Positions 49,272 to 61,109 of a stretch of 64,000 nt of DNA are shown one piece after another; position 1 is the first letter of the stretch, and every line of letters starts with the position of its first letter. This DNA comes from Ectocarpus siliculosus (Eukaryota; Sar; Phaeophyceae; Ectocarpales; Ectocarpaceae). Position numbers and translations under genes: made by a program. Below the pieces are notes generated by a model. That model did not search any database. It was not told the origin of the DNA and saw only the letters and a list, made by a program, of their open reading frames with translations. The DNA lies in NCBI GenBank assembly GCA_000310025.1, contig FN649730.1:1026860-1090859 (forward strand), in the 5' to 3' direction.

Positions 49272-52200
49272 CCGTCGCGTTCTGGAGGCAACGCAGACGG
49301 GTGGTAAGTACCTCAATGGATTGACATACCAAGTCGGCACTCCAGCGCGCTCATCTTGCTGATATTTTACCTTCTCACGTGCAATCGCTCTTTGGTGAAT
49401 TCCTGCAACACCTCGGCGGCGCTTGGCAACATCAGTGCTCTTCATGAAGTACGTGGGCAGTACACTGGTTGAGTGCGTTGTACTTTTTGCCACAGCTTAA
49501 CCCTCCTGCGTTGTTTCTTTGGTGTTTTCAAGTTTCAATTTAATGTCACTGACACAGATGATGGCTGCGTGCATGTCGACAGGGGGAGGAGCTGATTGGC
49601 GCACGCGCGTGGCGGGTACTTTTTGGAGTGGTATCTCTTCCTCTGGCGGTGACGGCGGTGGCGTACTTCATAAACCATCGCTACGACGGGGTGCAGCTGT
49701 GGAACATTAAGGTAGCAAATGCCGCTCATATTCCACACTCCAAGATCGCGTGACCTCGGTTTGTCGATTATGCTACAGCGTAGCAGTACAAACAGCTGAA
49801 GGTTCAATTGTTTATCGTGCTTGCTTAGCTATACGCCCGTTTCTGTTTTGACACACCTGCAGAGTGGATGTGTGGTTGTTTCACAAGGTTGTTGCGTCCT
49901 TGTTATCAAATCTCGGTAGTATGTGCCGTCGGTAACTGTGGTCCCTCCCACGCAGATGGTCCCTGGAGTTCACGACGCCTGCTGGATCACCTCCTTTATT
50001 TCGTTCGTGTTCCTCTACCCTAGCACCTTCAATCTTCTCGAGGTGAGGAAGGGGTGCTCGACTGCGTTCGAAGTAAATAATCTACGGGATAGCCCCCGGC
50101 CAACACTGAAGCCTGGTTCATCCCCCCACAACTCCGCCGCGAGAGGGACGGGGGGAGAGAAAGAAGCACTGAATACAGCTAGTACAGGTGCTCGCTGGCT
50201 CTTCCGCGCCATGTTGACAGTATTACATACAAACACAGAATGCAGATCCCGATGTGAGGCGGTGTGAATAAGGCGTTTCCCCGATGAAGGCGACTGAAAA
50301 TGGCACACACCAGCCAGTCACGGTATGAGGCGGTGACCGCGTAACTCATTCTAGACCCGTTATAGCACCCTATTTACCTACCCAACGCACACACACGCGA
50401 TATCGGAACCCCACTGCTGAAGTGCTATCGTTACTAGCTCGGCGTGTTTCATTGTTGTCACTGACTCTGTTCAGGAAATGTAACATGACACGACAGGTAG
50501 TGACGTCAGTTGGATCAATACGAAAGTTGGAAGGTCCTGAGCAGAGACCGGAACGGTTGAGAGTATGGAGACAGCAACAATAACAAGCATTAACACAGAG
50601 AGGCTTGTACCACTTCCTGATAGTTCTCAGAGCGCATGTGCTCAAGTCTTCGCATCGAGGATTAAAGGGAAATCTGCTAGACATTGAACTTAGTTGAGTC
50701 CTGAGAAACCAGCGATGCCAGCCGGAACAACAACACCCACATGTCTCACCACCCAGAGCCTGCTACAGCACGATTCTGAGCAACTAGATCCGCGGCTAGC
50801 CCTATAGTACACTGGCGTTCGGAGCCTTCCAACTCTGCCCATCCCCCACCGTGAATTAAATCTGAGCGAGAGTTGAACAACACTCTGCCGCATCATCATC
50901 AGCGAGAAAGAGCGTAAGCAGAGATGTGCTGTGTTTTTGTGGAACCAAACGTGAAAGAGAAAACAGACTCTTCTATAAGAAATATTCTACAGTCAGACTA
51001 AAACTACCCGTCGAAGAAAATGCCCCAATCGAAGGAATGGTTTGTCCTTATAGTGACTCTAGTTTGTTTAAATCAAGACGCACATGCAAGGTTCACCTCT
51101 CACGAACTGCCAAAGCCGGTCGCCCCGGTGGTCTAGTAGGTAACCTCGGAACCTTCTAGAGGTCAGGTCAGGGGTTCGAATCCCGGCGTAAGCGAGCTTT
51201 TCTTGCAAAGTGAGTTTTTCTCTCGCTTCCGCTCCTGGCTTAGTGGATAGCGCTAGTTCGTGTGTACACAGAGGGAAGAGAGTGCTGAACTCTTCTCGCA
51301 TTAAAAGTCGAAGGCAAAGTACCGCAGGAGGGGAAGGTAGAGAGGGGCTCTTCTGTGTGACCACGGGTTGGAGCAAACGGCACTAAAACGACACTAGTGC
51401 TGTGAGGGCTGATTTGAATTGAAGACAAAAAAAAAAAAAAGACGAGTGCAGCTAGCCCTTGTCACGTTCGTTCCGGAAGCTGTCTACATTCCTTGTCCCG
51501 TACATGTTTGACTTGGAAGCGGCCTGTCAACGCTGCGAAGTCAAAATGAACCCTTTTGGTTGTATAGGAGGATGAAGAAGAGACGCGATTTTCTCAAAAA
51601 TACAAATATATGTACCGGTATAGTTTCACCTTGGAATCAAACCTGCGCGAGAGGATGCACGCTTGCGGCACCTATACTCCTATCCACCTCATTCGAAAAT
51701 CGCTCAGAGGAATTCGAGAAGGGAGATAGGCAAAAGTGGGTATACCCATCCCTTTCTCGGACAAAAAGTGGGTACTCGACCACTCTTCACGGGGCATGGT
51801 GGAACATGAAGCATTTTGTTGCATCGCAGACTGCCCACCCTACCACACCCCTTTGCGCATCTTGCATCTGTTACTGGTGGTTTGCGCTTATAGGTTGCGG
51901 CTGTGGACAAACCTCAACTCCACCTTTGGGAAACGGGGGTGACGCGCATCACAAGGTGGGCTTATCCGTTGCCCTACTGATATTTGCATTGGGATGCAGA
52001 TTTGTAGGAGCTTGTAACCAAATTATGACGTGCGTATCATCGACAAGCTTCTAGTTTATTCTCCAAGCAGTGGAGGTAGGTCCAGTGTTGTTGGAATTCA
52101 TGCCAATCGCTTCTTTCCCCCCTCGCCGTCCTCAACACACAAGACACCCGCAGACGTTCGGGCAGGCTCTGTGGTGCGCAGCACACCTAGCGTGGGTGGG

Positions 52201-53588
52201 GACGTCCTTCACAGCAGTAACCTCAGCTGGGCTCATGGCTCACCACTTATTTTCATTGTGGAATGGAGATCGTCGCCTCAAGTGAGTGTGATGAGGCGAG
52301 AGGCAAACGATCTTACTCGACCCGTCAGTTCGTCTCAAGTGGTGCTGCATACGCTCTGTGTCACATTACAAGCTGGATGATGCTTGCGGCCCCCCGTCTT
52401 TTATCTCTTTATTGTATTCCATATCGTTGTGGCGTTCCATCTTCGCTCATGCTTGCCCAACTTTTGTGCTCGTGCCCAGGGAAAAGTATGGCGACGATTT
52501 TGAAGCCGTGCGAGAACGCACCAGCGCAGTTCCGTTTCAGGTGAGCCATCCATTGTAGTTGACCTTTCTTGCGATTTTTGTGTGTGCGGCCAAAGAGAGC
52601 CGGCATTGTTGTGCAAGCAGGCGTACGGCAGACTGCCGGTAGAACATTCCCATTGGGTTGTTGTTTGGTTAGTGGAACACGCAATTTCTCGCGCGCACGC
52701 TGCGCCAGAGCAGGCAGTAGATGGACTTCACTACATAAAACTGCCTATTTTCAATCATTTGTTGATTTCCCGCCATTTCTCCAAGCAAGACGTTTTGTTC
52801 CCTGTCTTTCGTGGGAAATCGTTGTTGTCGTGCTTTTTTGTTCTTCCCCAAACTGAGCATGCTGGCTGATGATCCAACTGTCCAACGCCGAGATTCACCG
52901 TTAGTGTAGTGTCACCGTTACGGAACCAGTCCGCCGCGGGCGGGACATGCAGTGCCACCACAGTAGCACTACTGCTGTGATATACTTCGTAGTGTACATG
53001 GCAGGTTTCTGCAGTTACAGCCAAGTGTGGCGTGCGCCTTGGTCGCGTCCAAACCAGTACCAGGTAATGAAGAAGAGGGGCGTCGTGGGTGATCGCTTGG
53101 TGTGCGGATCAACCCGCGACGCGAAAAGCCCAACCAGGGTCATATGTACATCAAGACCGCGAGACCTACAAGCAAAGGAGTATTCTGCAAGCCTACCATG
53201 AGAAGGAGGCCCTCGTTAAGCGAGCGCGCCCGGAGGCCTCGCCTGTCTGACGATATTTTCCGTGCTGTGCAGGCTATTTTTGAGGGTCGACAACAACTTC
53301 CGAGCGATTATTGGAAGGAGTTCGCACGAGGACCGTACTTCATCATTGCCGGTGAGGGCGCGCACGGTGTACTGCTGCGTTTTCATGTTTCATTCGGCTG
53401 CTTATACTGTGGTGTTTTTTTTTGCGTGCGAACCTGGATCGGAAATACCTCATCCGCAGGCAACCGCGCCTGTGAACTAATGCTGATTTCCCCGTGCCCA
53501 TGACGTTTTGCAACGTGCAGGTGGCACTGTCGCTGCCTACTTCGCGCATCCATTCATGCAGGCGGGGAGCTACTATTTGCACATATAG
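45350..53588 (+). CDS. Z-ISO: 15-cis-zeta-carotene isomerase, plastid (NnrU family)
   Basis: Isomerises the 15-cis bond of 9,15,9'-tri-cis-zeta-carotene between the two desaturases of carotenoid synthesis; plant Z-ISO is a haem-dependent membrane protein. Nine exons join in frame: 45350-45558, ~46269-46474, 46936-47054, 49583-49711, 49956-50042, 51894-51955, 52144-52281, 52480-52540 plus 53273-53351, and 53521-53588 as the last coding piece (ten segments in all), ~385 aa. The N terminus is a signal peptide ([14 protein letters not shown]) followed by FLGVGP, i.e. Phe at the cleavage point. Family blocks: [95 protein letters not shown] and [16 protein letters not shown]. The His residues in AVAHSG and TRHPQ/AAHLAW are candidate haem ligands (inference). 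The acceptor of segment 2 is ambiguous (46266, 46269 or 46275 all keep frame). Intron 3 carries repeats and the assembly gap; intron 5 carries a SINE. Confidence 0.93.
47118..49137. repeat. Tandem/nested repeat cluster with poly-C tails in Z-ISO intron 3
   Basis: A ~60-bp block (GGTGTTTGCCATCGGG...GTTGTAAAACAAGCC) occurs at about 47130-47185, 47898-47954, 48531-48596 and 48599-48656. An ~85-bp block (GGTTACCG-T-rich-GCGGTAACCAT...GTTGTGCGGGG) occurs at about 47980-48065, 48066-48155 and 48683-48765. A ~350-bp block (CGCACCACGTTGTGTTAAAA ... GCATGCACGACTATGA) occurs at 48184-48500 and 48798-49114 with only a few differences. Each long unit ends in a pure C run. The order repeats at ~610-bp periodicity, so this is a local tandem amplification that probably continues into the adjacent gap. 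Confidence 0.8.
47190..47875 (+). pseudogene. Non-LTR (LINE) retrotransposon 3' fragment
   Basis: Two overlapping frames (47196-47456, then from about 47447 to 47872) join by a one-step frameshift near 47445. The second frame carries [20 protein letters not shown] followed by PWYEEERE. This is the Cys-His zinc-binding tail (C-x-C-x3-C-x5-H-x4-C-P-x-Y) found after the reverse transcriptase of many LINE elements, followed by a charged tail of about 95 residues. No RT catalytic domain is present upstream, so this is a 5'-truncated insertion, as is usual for LINEs. Its 3' end shares the TGGTCTAAC...GGCATGC sequence and following C run with the tandem units downstream. Confidence 0.65.
49140..49239. 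other. Assembly gap (100 N) between two poly-C runs
   Basis: Exactly 100 N with 20 C before and 29 C after. The round size points to a placeholder of unknown true length. Because the gap sits at the C-tail of a ~610-bp tandem unit, further repeat units are probably missing. It lies in intron 3 of Z-ISO, so no coding sequence is lost from that gene model. Confidence 0.9.
51115..51440 (+). mobile_element. tRNA-derived SINE in Z-ISO intron 5
   Basis: The head contains a pol III A box TGGTCTAGTAGG (51129-51140) and a perfect B box GGTTCGAATCC (51173-51183), 32 bases apart. An unrelated body of about 240 bp follows, ending in a run of 14 A (51427-51440). A second good A box, TGGCTTAGTGG, is at 51236-51246, suggesting a dimeric head whose second B box has decayed. 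The acceptor stem does not pair, so this is not a tRNA gene. A candidate target duplication AAGACG flanks loosely (51073 and 51439) but is not convincing. Confidence 0.65.
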
Positions 53589-54691
53589 GGCGAAAGTTAC
53601 GGGCTTGAAAGAGAAGATCTGGGTAGGATAAATCTCCAACGAGATCAATTCAGCATTTTTTCACGAAGCATGGAGTGCGATGTGCCGAAACGCATGTTAA
53701 ACTTGCGTTGTGCTTGTGTCCTTTCCCACCAAGAGTAGAGTTCGACTCAACATTGACTAGCGGCCCGCCTTGATTCTCTGATGAAATATTTACTATCTTG
53801 GTGGACAAATACCCTCAATTCGTTGTCCCTCTGTTGCCACATCATTCGTCTCTTACCGGTTGAATCAGTACGAACGGCATACATGTATTTCGGAGGTCAG
53901 AACGTTTGTCATGTGAAGGCAAGAAACAGCGGTATTTTTGCTTTGAAACCGTCCCGTGTTGCATGTGTACGTAGGCAACTGAGGTTGACACGGCCTAGTG
54001 CTACGTCACAGTTCGTAGTTGAACGTCCACATTATCGGCCCTCTTCTTGCACCACGTAACCCCGTGAACCACCCTGCACTCTTGGGGCCAAGATGCTCCA
54101 TTGCAACCTGGTTCGCAACGCGAGAGAAAACACGCGAAAAAGTGGAACGTGTTGTTACAATGTGACCGAGTGTGGCAAATGAAGGCTCGATAGATACGGG
54201 GGGTGTGCTACACATGGTACAAAATACGGTTGTCAAGTTGCCCACTGGAAACTTATACGTGTGCCACCGACCGCACTACTCTACCTTGCGGGAACCCGCA
54301 CACAACAACAGCAACCTCTTACCCTTAGGTTGGATATGCCGGATTTTGTACGGACGGCCTCGAGCATGTTTAAACACGTCTCCGGGTCCATATCGCCTCC
54401 CCACAGCCCAACCACCGAAATGTTTCGGCACCTGTGGACGCGTAATCAACGCTGGATCAGCACGAGAGAACTCCAAATGGTTTTCTACGGGTGCAACCAC
54501 AGCAATCTGATAGTAGCACACCTGGCTCCCCCCACAATACGCACTTCGCGCTTTGGCCAATCAAGTAACATAGAATCATGGTATCTTGAGCAGTTGCTGC
54601 GTCCGCTCCTTTTTATATCGAACACGCATTGAGAAAAGAGTGCAGAAAATTCTATTCACGATGAAATTGCACCTAGTGACATATGTCTCGC
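53589..54691. other. Convergent spacer after Z-ISO
   Basis: This lies between the stop of Z-ISO and the 3' end of the minus-strand plastid protein gene. Overlapping plus frames at 54172-54632 (112 and 123 codons) show no family features and are probably chance openings. Both 3' UTRs should be here. Confidence 0.45.
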
Positions 54692-56724
54692 TCACGTTTG
54701 TTCGATGGTGTTGACGATTTCGGCCACATCGTCGACTGACTGCCCTTCCTGTATTCGGACAAACGTGCGCAAGCCGGAAACCAAACTTCCCACTGGTCCC
54801 CGTTGATTGGCTCCGTTTTCGCCGCCCCCCTTTTCTAGCAAATAGCGCTCACGAGATTGACTTATTCTGGAGAGTCCTTTCGCCGCCAAACGCTTTCGCT
54901 CCTGAAAATGAGGATCGTCACCAGCAAGAGAAAACCATCGAGAAGATTTGGGCTTTCAGTGTCTCGTGCAACTCTTCATGGCGAACGTAACACACCGGCA
55001 ACATATCAGATAGACGATGGTCATGTGCTGTGCATGTGCAACCACAGCAGCTCGGTGGCGTACGCGCTGGACAGCACCAAAGGATGAAACACTAGAAGTC
55101 GGAGGAGAGCTTTCCGTGTCGCAATTTAGTTTAGCTCTTGTGAAGCACAAGCAGATTTCTTCGGTAAGCGGGTCGAACTCGAAGGAGATCGCGAATCCGA
55201 AGAGCCTTCACGTAGCCTTCATGTAGACGCACCGCATCAATGGACTCCTCCATCGCCACCACACTCTCCGCGTCTCTGGCCACAACAGCGCTGAGTCCTT
55301 TCATCTTCAAAATACGTTTGATTTGCTTCGGTATAAGCGCCCCCGAAAAGATAAACCTGCGGCCAAAAGGGGGGGAACAAATTCCACAATAAGTTGAATC
55401 CAGTGGTGGTAAGCTGAGAACAGGGCTATCGTCGACGCTTCATTCCATATCACACGCGCGAGTGTGGTAGAAAATGGGGTTGGAACGAACGGTGAGATGG
55501 GGATTAAAAGGCTTGGACCAGCTCACCGCGAGTTGTCCGGCAATGACGACGAGATGCTCAATAGCTGCCGAACCGACCTGTGACAAGCGAGTGGGATCAG
55601 AAGACACGCATCGTTTAAGGTCGTGCGGCACAACAATTCAAAGGCCTCATTTGGACTGGCAGGCCGAGGGTTCAAGATGGATGGGGATGCAAAGTCGAAT
55701 GGGACAACCAAAAACACTAGAAATGAGGAGCATACACTGCGGTTCGTGCGTAGCTTCTCTGTTGCCCCTAAAAACTAAAACCAAGCAAAGTGTCCATAGT
55801 AGTAGATAAAATGTACAAAGAATTTGAATAACCCAGGATATACCTGAGCTTCCAAATCGCGAGAGCGCGACACCAACATGGCGACAACCAAGCACGTCAC
55901 TGCATGTGTCGTGAGGTGACCGCGGTAACCACCTGCTCGAGAAGAGGCGAATCTTCCGGTCGTACGCCATTTGAGCTAGCAGCCATTCCCCGTGCGAGCA
56001 GTCATACACCAGGTGGGACGACGCCGGCACTCGCCCTTCCATCTTCACCTCCGTGATGATCGTCCCGAATACCTCCAACTTTTCCGTATCTACTTCCATA
56101 TCGATTTCGAAGTCCTCCACCTGCAGGAGGTTGTCGGAAGTCGGAAGGTGCATGTGGCCTTTACCTACCAGAGAGAACATGGACACACCGGTACTGTTTT
56201 AAACAACCTTTGCGTCCAAGTACAATTTGTTCGAAAAACACTGCTGTAGAAGAAGTCTGTGCTTGTCTACATACAATAATGCAAGGTTACACACAAGACA
56301 TAGTTTGTGTGCTCTCGTAGAATCGTACGGTACCCAGACACGGCAGCCATCGTGTGGGCAGTGGGCAACACTTTCGCCGCACGTCGGATCCAGCGGGACA
56401 ATGTGTGCTGCTGGTTACAAGGTTCGCTGTCCATCTAAACCATAGACTCCCACTATGAGGTACACGATTGGTCCTGGGGCGGCGCCACCACACGTCACTC
56501 ACCTCCTCCGTTCCCATCAACACACTCCGAGTTCGCTGCTGAGTCCGCCACCCCCGAGGAGGTTCAATCCATGGTGCGCCGTACAGCCGCTCAAACATGT
56601 TGACTCGACGCTTTGTCCATTCTACAGACTGGGTGGGTCGGGAGAGACTCGGAATTCCGGAAAATGTATGTGCACATGGCACCAAGACTCCTAGTGCAAC
56701 GATAGCAGACAGGGCAAACGTCAT
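54692..56724 (-). CDS. Predicted plastid-targeted protein of unknown function
   Basis: Exon 1 (56724-56503) starts at an ATG and encodes a signal peptide (FALSAIVALGVLVPCAHT) ending at FSGIPSLSRP; Phe at the cleavage point is the heterokont plastid-import mark. Further exons are 56164-55933 (LPTSDNLLQVEDFEIDMEVD, then VYDCSHGEWLLAQMAYDRKI), 55577-55527, 55356-55179 and 54901-54692. The last three junctions agree in phase. Exons 1 and 2 disagree by one base, so a tiny exon is missing; a 16-nt candidate (56434-56419) would fix it. Exon 55356-55179 has the segment VVAMEESIDAVRLHEGYVKA followed by LRIRDLL, which resembles a UVR-type helical hairpin (weak). The final TGA overlaps a donor-like GTGAGC, so another exon could follow. 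I do not recognise the family. Its start faces that of phosphomevalonate kinase 400 bp away. Confidence 0.55.
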
Positions 56725-57124
56725 CACAGCAGTAGCAGCAGCAGCAGCCAACGTAGGGCACGTGTGCGAGGTGCGTGTCGACCCCGAGGTTGGGGGTATA
56801 TGTCTACTAAGCGTGCGGAGCCCCCCACTGACTCCTGCGGGACTGTCAACTGGATTGCAAACAACTGGTGTTACCATCCACTGCCGTGTCTTCTTCGACG
56901 TGGTAGTGGCTCGTGTTTGCACAAACATGAACGGCAGCACCGGCGAAGAATGCACGTAAGAGAGCTACGCCACTACAGTTAGCGCAGCACACGTGTGGAG
57001 TTTTCTCCAGAGAGATGTTTTTTTCAGAACAGAAATTTTGTTGGTGTGCGGCGATCAATGAACACGGCGCCGTGCTCTGGTGTTCGTTGTACGGTTTGGG
57101 TGTTTGTGTGCATCGCGATCAAGT
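56725..57124. promoter_or_regulatory. Shared divergent promoter region with two CACGTG boxes
   Basis: About 400 bp separate the predicted start codons of the plastid protein gene (minus) and phosphomevalonate kinase (plus). Two perfect CACGTG palindromes, bound by bHLH/bZIP-type factors in many eukaryotes, lie at 56759-56764 and 56990-56995. A GCAGTA/GCAGCA run touches the minus-strand start. No TATA box was recognised. Bidirectional regulation is inferred from spacing and the paired boxes only. Confidence 0.4.
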
Positions 57125-60100
57125 ATGGCCAGAAGATTCTGCTACCGATCCCCTTACACGCACAGGTTGTGGTGGCGCTCATTAGGCTGGAGCTCTAACA
57201 AAATTGTTGTGTAGAAGTACCCCGGAGTGCACACTGCACACCTCAGTCATGCTTCTAAAACAGATCCCTTCGGTGTTTTTCCAGGACCGTATCGGCACCT
57301 GGTAAAGTTCTGGTCGCAGGAGGCTACCTCGTGCTAGACAGACCAAACATTGGCGTAGTGTTGGCGGCCACAGCAAGGTTTTTTACGTCCGTGAAATGGA
57401 CAGAAGAAAAGGTGAGAATTTTTCTCGGAAGATTCGTCCGCGTTTCTACGAAGACGTTGGTTGCATTAACGAAAAATAAATACACACAAAAAGACTACCC
57501 ATTGAGATATACCCACAGTCGTTGGTTTCATGCTCTTTTAAAAGAAGCCCTGTGTAACCTTCGTCCGGTGTTACCCCCGGCTGATAACTCATGCTCCGAG
57601 AGGTGTGTGGAATGGCGCCAGAAATAGATGGGACGAACACCCACACATTTTCTGTTTTCAGCCACAGTAAGTCTGACGCCTTTTCATTTGTCAGCCGGTT
57701 AGCGCGGTCAATGCTAACAGTAACCACACACATATGGCATCTTGATTGGTGTGGTGGGACGCTTTGGGAAGCTCGGGGCTACCTAGCCTGCTCGTGTTCT
57801 TGGTGTTGGTGTGACTCTTGTCGTCGAAGTTCATTTAAAATGCGAGCAACATTGCATACGCATTTATACGCAGTGTGAGCAGCGTGTCACGCCGCCTGAC
57901 GGTCGTATAATAAATTGGAGTCGTAGGGAGGCAGAGATCTGTCCATTCCGTCTTTTTAAGCAGCATGACCCACGATAATGTTTGCGGGGCAGAAGAACCA
58001 TTTTTTCGTGTTGTCTCCATGCCGCGCACGCTGCCCACTATAATCAAACAGACACCTGCCCCGGTCGCGGCACCTGAAAAAGGCTTGCAACAGTCTCTAC
58101 TGCGCATCAAGGTGGAGAGCCCTCAGTTCCGATCCGTGCACTGGTACGAATGTGTGATGTATGAAGACGGCCGGCTCCCGGTTCTTCTCGCCAGGTGCGT
58201 GTATCTTTCAAGCGATGACCCTATGTTTTACATCTATTTTGTGGAGACCGCATGCTTTGCAGGAAACCTTGGTGTCAACGCTGTTGAGCAACAAGAGAGG
58301 CACGCAACATAGGTAGTTTTCATGCGAAACTTCGACGTCCGAATATGAATACTGTTTGTTTTTGGTGTTTCGACGATGAGCTCGCTGTCACGACCCTGAC
58401 TCTGTCTGCTCTTGATTGACACCAGTTCCGACCAGACCTCGAATGTGTTCGTGGAGCGGGCCCTCACCTACGTCCTGGGCTATCTCCTGCAGGCGAAAGG
58501 GGTGGGGGGCGGCAAGAGCAATGATGTGAAGGACACTGTGCGTTCCGCTGGTGACAAAGGCCACGCGCTAGCCATCAAGCTTCGGGCTGACAACGACTTC
58601 TACTCCCAGACGAGCCAAGTGAGGACATGAAATACCTACCTATAGGTGAACACTGTTCAGTCGTTGGGCCACGGGTCATCGCCGGGGATGCCAACAAGCG
58701 CATTACGTCCACGACATGCTCATTGTATTAATTGGTCGTGTTTTTGGTGTGTTTCGTTTCCCCCACGTTTCGTGATCTTGCGTCCACAGCTCCGTGCTCG
58801 TGGTCTGCCTTCGACATCGGGCGCGCTTGCCACGCTACCACCCTTTCTGGAGTGCCCAGTCTCTGAAGGTCAGTTTCCATGTCACTGGGATCTTGTGACG
58901 GGGCCATGGTGCTGCCGGCGATTGTCTTACTATCTAGATGATACCGGAACACCGACATACCACCCTGCGATCAATATTGGAGGAACACACGCCACACCAC
59001 CGGAAGATTACATTCGCAGACAACAAGTTAACCAATCTTTTCGGAACCTGCGCTCCCCTATGTATATTGCTTGTCCTCTGGCCATTTGTTTCGTCCGGGG
59101 TGCCGTAGATGGCGCAGTGGTGGTCGCCAAGACAGGAATGGGAAGCTCCGCTGCCCTCGTTTCTTCCTTGGTTGGAGCCCTGCTGTCTTTCTTCGGTGCT
59201 GCTCGTCTGCCGTGCTTTGACGGTACCCCGGACGAAGAACCGACAGGGGCGCCGGCATGTGGGTCACCATCTGGAACGGATGCTGCTGTTCTGGGAGTGA
59301 ACGAGAGCTTGGATCTCACTCACAACCTGGCGCAAGCATGCCACTGCGTGGCGCAGGGAAAGGTGTGGTGGTGTTGAACTGTGGTGTATTTCTTTGTTCG
59401 GGTTTTTCCTCTTCAACTGGTGATCGCTATAGGTGCTGGGGTAAAAGCACACCTTAAAAGGGGTCTGCTACCCCGCTGTGTTGGCGGTCGTGGACATTAC
59501 TGTGAATTTTCGATCCTCGAACGCTTCGCGCTTCACTAGTGGATCGCTGCTGTTACCCATCGCTGCCCAGGTTGGCAGCGGCTTCGATGTCTCCGCCGCC
59601 GTGTACGGCACTCATACGTATACACGCTTCTCGCCAAGTGAACTTGCCGACGCGCTCTCTGCGGGTGACGCAGCTAGTGCCGACGGATCAAGCGGTTTCT
59701 CCGCAAGCCCAACCCCTATCGAGCGGACTACGGCATGCGTTCAAGCTCGGGGTGGGTGGGATGCAGAAAGGAGTCAATTGCGATTGCCACCCTGCTTCCG
59801 ACTGCTGATGGGAGACGTGTGTGGTGGGTCGTCGACTCCGTCAATGGTCCGGAAGGTCAGACACACGTGCACGATATTAACCTGCGATGATTTTTGCAGA
59901 GGATTTGGCTTTGTTCGTCGCTTGTGAGTTATGTTGTAATTGATGGGCAGGATAAAACATAGGCACCGCGAGTGTGGTATTTAATTCATGAACTACATGA
60001 CCCTGGGAATTACATATGGTCGGAGGGTCCCCTGATTATAAAAAGCGGCGTGATTGCTTGTTCAATGTAGCCAGTTCTTCGGATGGCTCGATTGCGGCAC

Positions 60101-61109
60101 GTTCTCGCAGGACAGAACGTGAATCTGTATATTTGGAACGTTGGTTGCTGGCAGGTGCAGGCATGGCGTGCTCACCCGTCGACCGCTGACCAAGCCAAAG
60201 AATTGTGGTCAACGCTCGGTTCTACCAACACCGTCATCGCCAAGACGCTTAACGCGCTTGCTGCTATGGCAGCAGTTGTACCTGGAGGATCCACCGGAGG
60301 TCAGAGCTTCGAGGCTGACGCAAAGGTGGGGCCATGGTTTTTCGATCAGTGGTGTCCGTGCTTCACTCTCAGAATAAGCAATATCCTCAGAGGTCATGCG
60401 GCAAAATTCCGCTTTCCTTGTTCCCGTCGAGCTCGGTACAAAACAGGAACTTGGCTGTCGTTGTACTGGTTCCCACCTTGCGCAGGTGTTGTCGGCTCTA
60501 CCTCCCAGCAAGTGGGCTGAACTAGCGGGCAGCGGAACATTGGGTGCAGACTCTTTACAAGAACTTCTTCACCTTCGCACGGCCTTCGCCAAAGCTCGTC
60601 AACTCTTGCGCGAAATGGGGGAGGTGAGAGTTCGACGGCCTTTCCAGCATGGCCGTAGCGCGGATATTTGTATGGGCATGTACGCTTAGCTGCGCTCGAT
60701 GAACAACGCATATTTTCCCCGCGTCTCCTTCATTCATTGTTCGTTGTTCTAACGCAAGCGTGGATGCATGCGACTGACGCCACTGCTGTTGTCCTGCGGG
60801 TTGATCTGTCAGGATGCTGGCGTTCCGATCGAGCCGCCGGTTCAGACGAAGCTGGTGAACGCTACATCGACTCTTCCGGGAGTACTCTGCGCCGGCGTGC
60901 CTGGTGCCGGGGGAGTAGACGCTGTGTTCGCAATCGTTGTGCACCCAGACGCAGAAGACGGCGTGCGAGACTTATGGGCTAGTTGGCGAGTAGGCGCGGA
61001 TACAGAGAGCGAAGGCGAGGGGGCTACCGTGTGTCCCCTCTTGCTGACAGCATCGGAAGGAGGCCTTGAGGGCGGGATCGTCTCCTCACGGACGTTAGGA
61101 TGGGAGTAG
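57125..61109 (+). CDS. Phosphomevalonate kinase (GHMP kinase family)
   Basis: Phosphorylates 5-phosphomevalonate to the diphosphate in the mevalonate route to IPP. Exons: 57125-57165 (tentative first), 57285-57411, 58052-58194, 58426-58618, 58790-58868, 59109-59362, 59571-59855, 60155-60325, 60486-60623 and 60813-61109; phases agree and the product is ~575 aa, somewhat longer than plant enzymes. Family marks: SAPGKVLVAGGYLVLDRPN near the N terminus, DNDFYSQ, the GHMP ATP loop KTGMGSSAALVSSLVGALL, CVAQGKVGSGFDVSAAVYG, GGSSTPSMV, and near the C terminus DAGVPIEPPVQTKL and LCAGVPGAGGVDAVFAIV. A Ser/Ala/Gly-rich insert after FSPSELADAL and a variable C-terminal tail account for the extra length. 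No signal peptide, so cytosol or peroxisome is expected. The first exon (MARRFCYRSPYTHR) rests only on phase and a good donor; another start near 57057 is possible. Confidence 0.93.

Noticed and set aside
49047-49493. Pro/Gly-rich open frames across the N gap
   Set aside because: They are produced by the poly-C runs and unknown bases only.
51122-51194. tRNA gene
   Set aside because: The A and B boxes are good, but the acceptor stem (GCCCCGG against CGTAAGC) and the T-stem do not pair, and a SINE body with an A tail follows.
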